Source: Dyella amyloliquefaciens
GTDB lineage: Bacteria > Pseudomonadota > Gammaproteobacteria > Xanthomonadales > Rhodanobacteraceae
Direction of reading: 5' to 3'
DNA length: 64,000 nucleotides
Assembly (NCBI RefSeq): GCF_004296575.1
Contig: NZ_SAYT01000005.1
Span: 620,001-684,000, forward strand
Below, piece by piece: positions 60,068 through 64,000 of the stretch (the stretch's first letter is position 1; every line of letters begins with the position of its first letter). Both the position numbers and the translations under genes were made by a program. The notes below the pieces were generated by a model. It saw nothing but the letters and a program-made list of their open reading frames with translations, did no database searches and was not told the origin of the DNA.

Positions 60068-61186
60068 TCAGTCGTGAACCTTGCGATTCGCGTGAATGGA
60101 CATCAGCACGCCAAATCCGGTCAGCAGCGAGACCGCCGACGTGCCGCCATAGCTCACCAGCGGCATCGGCACGCCCACCACCGGCAGCATGCCGGCGACC
60201 ATGCCGCCATTGACGAATACATACACGAAGAAACTCATGCCGATCGCGCCCGCAAGCAGGCGCGAGTAGGTGTCGCGCGCCTCCATGGCAATCCACAGGC
60301 AGCGGCCGATGATGAAGGCGTACAGCGCCATCAGGCAGATCACGCCGACCAGGCCGAACTCCTCGGAGAACACCGCGAAGATGAAGTCGGTGGTGTGTTC
60401 GGGCAGGAAATCCAGGCGCGACTGCGTACCGTGCTGCCAGCCCTTGCCCCAGAGGCCGCCCGAGCCCACCGCGATCTGCGACTGGATGATGTGCCAGCCG
60501 TTGCCCAGCGGATCGGACTCCGGATCCAGCAGCGTGCGCACGCGATTGCGCTGGTACTCGTGCAGGAAGTGCCAGGCCACGGGAACCATCGCGCCGACGA
60601 CCGCCAGCAGGCTGCCGATCTTCCACCAGCGCATGCCGGACAGGAACAGCGCGAACGCACCGGCCGCGCTCACCAGCAGCGCGGTGCCGAGATCGGGCTG
60701 CTCGGCAATCAGGCCTGCGGGGATCCCGATCAGGATGCCGACCACGGCAATGTCCTTCCAGCTCGGCGGCAACTGGCGCGGATGCAGGTACCAGGCCACC
60801 ATCATCGGCATGGTGAGCTTGAGCAGTTCCGAGGGCTGGAACGACAGCACGCCCAGGTCCAGCCAGCGCTTGGAACCACTGCGCACCTCGCCGAGCGCCG
60901 CCACCACCAGCAGCAAGCAGACGCTGCCGGCATAAAGCCATGGCGTCCACCCGCGCAGCACCGCGGGTGGAATGCGCGAGATCAGCAACAGCAGGATGCC
61001 GCCCATCACGAAGCGCGCCGCCTGGCCGGTGATCATCGCCATGCTGCCGCCGCTGGCGCTGTACAGGGTCATCAGGCCGACGCAGCCGAGCACGAACAAG
61101 CCAAAGGCGAGCGGCAGGTCGATGCGCGGGCGCGTGATCATCCGGCGCAACAGGCGCTGCAGGCGAATCTGGAGGGCGTCGATCAT
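60068..61186 (-). CDS. rodA: RodA peptidoglycan glycosyltransferase (SEDS)
   Basis: A 372-residue integral membrane enzyme with about ten helices, polymerising glycan strands for cell elongation with PBP2. Family markers are LMTLYSASGGSMAMITGQ, FQPSELLKLTMPMMVAWYL, AEQPDLGTALLV (catalytic Asp region), GSGGLWGKGWQHGTQSRLDF, LPEHTTDFIFAVFSEEFGL and MPLVSYGGTSAVSLLTGFG. The ATG at 61186 overlaps the mrdA stop by four bases. The usual mreBCD-mrdAB arrangement is kept in this direction. Confidence 0.97.
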   Translation of the reverse strand: MIDALQIRLQRLLRRMITRPRIDLPLAFGLFVLGCVGLMTLYSASGGSMAMITGQAARFVMGGILLLLISRIPPAVLRGWTPWLYAGSVCLLLVVAALGEVRSGSKRWLDLGVLSFQPSELLKLTMPMMVAWYLHPRQLPPSWKDIAVVGILIGIPAGLIAEQPDLGTALLVSAAGAFALFLSGMRWWKIGSLLAVVGAMVPVAWHFLHEYQRNRVRTLLDPESDPLGNGWHIIQSQIAVGSGGLWGKGWQHGTQSRLDFLPEHTTDFIFAVFSEEFGLVGVICLMALYAFIIGRCLWIAMEARDTYSRLLAGAIGMSFFVYVFVNGGMVAGMLPVVGVPMPLVSYGGTSAVSLLTGFGVLMSIHANRKVHD

Positions 61187-63198
61187 GGGTTGCCTCCATC
61201 GTCGGGCGGAGAGGAACTGGCACTTTCCGGGGGCATGGCGGGCGTGTCGGCCGGCGTCGCCACCGGGGTATCTTCGGGCACTTCCGGCACGCTCGACGGC
61301 ACGGCGGGAGCGCTCTCCGGCGTCGCCTTCGGCGGAACCGGCCCGCCGGTCGAGACCAGCCACGCATCCATGATCTTGCGCACGATGGGACCGGCGTCGG
61401 CCGCGCCCCAGGCGCCCGATTCGAGCATGGCGGCCACGGCGATGCGCGGCGACTCGGTGGGCGTATATCCGATGAACCACGCGCGGTGGCGCGTCGCCAG
61501 GTAGGCCAGGTTCTTGTTGGTGTCGTAATCGTTGCTGCGACGGGAGAAACGCTCGGCGGTACCGCTCTTGCCAGCCACGGTCAGCGGGAATCCCTTGAAC
61601 ACGCCTGCCTGCATGGCCGTGCCTCCGGCGCCATATACCACCGCCTCCATGCCCTGGTTCACCACATTCCAGTCACTGGGCTTGTGGATCAGCGAGGGGC
61701 CGGCCGGCGGGTTGGGCAACGGTACGGCATGCTCCTTCACCGCGGCCGTGGCCATCACCAGGCGCGGCGCATACGGCGTGCCATGGCCGGCGAAGGTGGC
61801 GGTGGCGTGCGCCAGCTGCAGCGTGGTGACGTTCCAGTAGCCCTGGCCGATGCCTGCAATCACGGTTTCACCCGGGAACCAGCCGTACTTGCTGCGCGTG
61901 GCCTTCCACTCGCGCGACGGCAGGATGCCTTCCGCTTCGCCGATCAGGTCGATGCCGGTCTTCTTGCCGAAGCCCAGGCTGCCCATCCAATTCGCAAGGC
62001 GGTCGATGCCCATGTCGAGGGCAAGCTTGTAGAAGTACGTGTTGGTAGAGAGCTGGATGGCCCGCACCATGTTCACCGTACCGTTGCCGCCGCGCACGTC
62101 ATCGCGATAACAGCGCTGCTGGCCGGGGATACAGAACTCGCCGGTGGACAACACCGTGTCCTCTGGCCGGCGGATGCCCAGTTCAAGGCCGCCCAGCGCC
62201 AGGAACGGCTTGACCGTCGACCCCGGCGGATACGCGCTCTTCAGCGCGCGATTCAGCAACGGCTTGTCCGTATCCGTCATGTAAGCCGAGTAGTCGGCAC
62301 GGCTGATGCCGTTGACGAACAGATTGGGATCAAAGCTGGGGACGCTGACCATCGCCAGGACCTGGCCATCTCGCGGATCAATGGCCACGGACGAGCCCGG
62401 CCGCCCCTCGAAAGCCTCGGCGGCAGCCCGCTGCACGCGCAAATCGATGCTCAGGTAGAGGTTCTTGCCCGGCGTCGGGGCGTGCGTCTCCAGCACGCGC
62501 TGCACGCGACCATCTGCATTCACCTCGACCAGCTCGTAACCCGGCTCGCCGTGCAGCACGTCTTCGTAGGAGCGCTCCAGGCCGCTGCGTCCCACGTGAC
62601 TGGTGCCCTTGTAGCGATCGGCGTCCAGGCGATTCATGTCGTCCGCATCGATGCGCCCCACATAGCCGACCACATGCGCGAACAGAGGCCCGTAGGGATA
62701 GCGACGGGTGAGGTATGGCACCACGTCCACGCCGGGGAAACGCCAGCGGTTGATGGCGAAGCGTGCGATCTCGTCCTCGGTGAGGTGCAGCTTCAGCGGC
62801 ACGCTGTCGAAGCGGCGGTTCTGCTTGAGCTGTTTCTTGAACGCATCGATGTCGTCGTCGCCGAGCGGCACCACATCGCGGATGTCCGACAGCAACGTCT
62901 TCATGTCGGATACCTGCTCGGGCACCACTTCGAGGCGGAACGCCGGCACGTTGTCGGCCAGCAGCACGCCATTGCGGTCGTAGATCAGGCCACGCGCCGG
63001 CGGAATCGCCCGTGGCTTCACCCGGTTGTTTTCCGAGCGCAGGGCGAACTCGCTATGACGCTGCACCTGCAGGTACTGGTAGCGCGCGACCAGCACGCCC
63101 AGGCCAAGCAGGATCAGCGCGAAACCCACCATCGCGCGCACGCGGAACAGCGTGCTTTCGCCGCGGGAATCCTTGATCGAGCGCCGCTTCAGTGCCAT
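61183..63198 (-). CDS. mrdA: Penicillin-binding protein 2 (elongation transpeptidase)
   Basis: A 671-residue bitopic enzyme cross-linking murein with RodA. The N-terminal helix is at about 20-42, the pedestal domain with RVKPRAIPPARGLIYDRNG from about 59, and the transpeptidase domain has S327-x-x-K330 (YPPGSTVKPFLALGGLELG), SxN (QLSTNTYFYKLAL) and KSGT (LTVAGKSGTAERFS). An extra Pro/Ala-rich cytosol-distal tail of about 60 residues after the catalytic domain (from TGGPVPPKATPESAP) is not part of E. coli PBP2. The ATG at 63198 starts MALKRRSIKD. Confidence 0.97.
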   Translation of the reverse strand: MALKRRSIKDSRGESTLFRVRAMVGFALILLGLGVLVARYQYLQVQRHSEFALRSENNRVKPRAIPPARGLIYDRNGVLLADNVPAFRLEVVPEQVSDMKTLLSDIRDVVPLGDDDIDAFKKQLKQNRRFDSVPLKLHLTEDEIARFAINRWRFPGVDVVPYLTRRYPYGPLFAHVVGYVGRIDADDMNRLDADRYKGTSHVGRSGLERSYEDVLHGEPGYELVEVNADGRVQRVLETHAPTPGKNLYLSIDLRVQRAAAEAFEGRPGSSVAIDPRDGQVLAMVSVPSFDPNLFVNGISRADYSAYMTDTDKPLLNRALKSAYPPGSTVKPFLALGGLELGIRRPEDTVLSTGEFCIPGQQRCYRDDVRGGNGTVNMVRAIQLSTNTYFYKLALDMGIDRLANWMGSLGFGKKTGIDLIGEAEGILPSREWKATRSKYGWFPGETVIAGIGQGYWNVTTLQLAHATATFAGHGTPYAPRLVMATAAVKEHAVPLPNPPAGPSLIHKPSDWNVVNQGMEAVVYGAGGTAMQAGVFKGFPLTVAGKSGTAERFSRRSNDYDTNKNLAYLATRHRAWFIGYTPTESPRIAVAAMLESGAWGAADAGPIVRKIMDAWLVSTGGPVPPKATPESAPAVPSSVPEVPEDTPVATPADTPAMPPESASSSPPDDGGNP

Positions 63199-63202
63199 GG
63201 CG

Positions 63203-63691
63203 CTACTGGATGCGCAGGCGCATGCGCAGGTCGTCCATGAGCAGGAACAGGAACGGCCACAGTGCGGCGCCGACGAACGGCGAGATCCACCAGGTGGCGG
63301 ACGGCAGTGCCTCGCCGGCAAACGTACGCACGATCAGCAACATCACGCGGTCGTTGAGCAGCAGCGCAAGCACGGCCAGCGTCTGCTGCCACATCGGGAA
63401 GAAGCGCAGGCGCGAACGGAAGCGCAGCGCGATGAACACCAGCGCACACAGGCGCATGGCCTGCTCGCCCAGCAAGACGCCATCGAGCAGGTCCGCACAC
63501 AGGCCGATGCAGAACGCCAGACCCAGGTTCACCCGCTGGTCGCCCGACTCCAGCGCCCAGTACAGCAGGAACAGCGCGGGCCAGTACGGCTTGAATGGCT
63601 GCAGCGGCGCCGGCAGCGGCACCAGCATCGACATCAGCGCGAACACCAGCGAGCCGGCAAACCACAGCCATTGGATGCGTTGCTTGTTCAT
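63203..63691 (-). CDS. mreD: Rod-shape-determining protein MreD
   Basis: A 162-residue membrane protein with five to six helices (WLWFAGSLVFALMSMLVPLP, LFLLYWALESGDQRVNLGLA, FCIGLCADLLDGVLLGEQAM). It is part of the elongasome with MreC, RodA and PBP2. It starts inside the mreC end (four-base overlap) and ends four bases before mrdA. Confidence 0.95.
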   Translation of the reverse strand: MNKQRIQWLWFAGSLVFALMSMLVPLPAPLQPFKPYWPALFLLYWALESGDQRVNLGLAFCIGLCADLLDGVLLGEQAMRLCALVFIALRFRSRLRFFPMWQQTLAVLALLLNDRVMLLIVRTFAGEALPSATWWISPFVGAALWPFLFLLMDDLRMRLRIQ

Positions 63692-64000
63692 GGCTGCGCG
63701 GCCCCCGTGCTGGTCGCGGGCGCGACCGTGGCGCGCGTGGCCGCCGGAGGCGGCGCCGTGCTCGCGGAAGGTGCCGGAGCCAGATCCGCAGGCGGACCCG
63801 CAGGTGTCACCGGCTCCGGCGGACCGACCGGCTCGGCCAGGTCATGCAGCAGCAGCACGTCTTCGCTGCGGTCCAGATCCGCCGAGGGGCGCGCCTTGCC
63901 TTCGAGGAACATGCCCGAGGCCGCCGGTTCCACGCTGCGGATTTCACCCACTGGGAAACCGGGCGGGAAGCGCCCACCAAGGCCCGACGTGAGCAGCTTG
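63688..64000 (-). CDS. mreC: Rod-shape-determining protein MreC, C-terminal part
   Basis: Only the end of the protein is inside the window (about 103 residues to the stop at 63688). KLLTSGLGGRFPPGFPVGEI and RSEDVLLLH are the typical last beta-strand elements of MreC, followed by a long Pro/Ala/Thr-rich disordered tail that is longer than in E. coli. MreC links MreB filaments to PBP2 in the periplasm. The N-terminus and upstream mreB lie beyond the right edge. Confidence 0.93.
   Translation of the reverse strand, partial: KLLTSGLGGRFPPGFPVGEIRSVEPAASGMFLEGKARPSADLDRSEDVLLLHDLAEPVGPPEPVTPAGPPADLAPAPSASTAPPPAATRATVAPATSTGAAQP

Noticed and set aside
1-64000. CRISPR arrays, rRNA genes and insertion sequences
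   Set aside because: No regularly spaced repeats, no rRNA-like stretches and no transposase-like coding sequence were seen.

Overview
The window is high-GC proteobacterial DNA. The block rplM-rpsI, (Fe-S protein)-coq7, speD, a Clp-type CRP homologue, trpGDC, together with the cell-wall block lipA/lipB-dacC-rlpA-mltB-rodA-mrdA-mreDC, points to the Xanthomonadales, most likely Rhodanobacteraceae (Dyella/Rhodanobacter/Luteibacter-like). The genus cannot be fixed from sequence reading alone. Genes are dense, often joined by 4-bp ATGA/TTGA/GTGA overlaps. Intergenic gaps carry REP-like hairpins and GC-rich dispersed repeats.

Layout. 1-5.1 kb: 5' part of a secreted S53 (sedolisin) protease, an MFS exporter, and small membrane proteins (GYF_2, DUF6326, DUF4386). 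5.6-7.2 kb: DUF1428 protein, tRNA-Gln(CUG) with its terminator, rpsI and rplM. 7.3-15.9 kb: Fe-S protein, coq7, speD, Clp-type regulator, MarR-GNAT fusion, HAD phosphatase, trpC, trpD, trpG. 15.9-18.9 kb: an AT-richer islet bounded by near-identical 26-bp direct repeats. It holds a Panacea/SocA-type antitoxin gene with a small two-helix membrane protein, and on the other strand an N-acetyltransferase/PUA-like protein overlapping an ASCH protein; no integrase is present.

20.2-38.6 kb is the most striking part: two divergent gene sets that together look like a peptidoglycan-peptide scavenging locus. The leftward operon encodes a DUF819 permease, NlpC/P60 endopeptidase, L-Ala-D/L-Glu-type epimerase, RpiR/MurR-type regulator, L,D-transpeptidase-like protein, dicarboxylate/amino-acid symporter and DAO-family oxidoreductase. 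The rightward set encodes a transglutaminase-like protein, a TonB-dependent receptor, diaminopimelate decarboxylase, M19 dipeptidase, a serine hydrolase, a VanX-type D-Ala-D-Ala dipeptidase and a second serine hydrolase. Read as a pathway, muropeptides would be bound or imported, cut at gamma-D-Glu-mDAP and D-Ala-D-Ala bonds, the L-Ala-D-Glu epimerised, mDAP decarboxylated to lysine and D-amino acids oxidised.

38.6-48.7 kb: trpE (about 24 kb from trpGDC) with a UbiC-like exported protein, a GYF-like membrane protein, a sensor kinase/response regulator pair resembling the proteobacterial dedicated sortase system but with no sortase here, two mini-ORFs, rpe, djlA and a cytochrome c. 48.9-54.6 kb: purC, an Mpo1-like protein, a small membrane protein, a Y-family DNA polymerase and the tail-specific protease Prc. 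54.6-64 kb: lipoate synthesis followed by a continuous cell-elongation/murein operon (DUF493, dacC, rlpA, mltB, rodA, mrdA, mreD, mreC), cut off inside mreC by the window edge.
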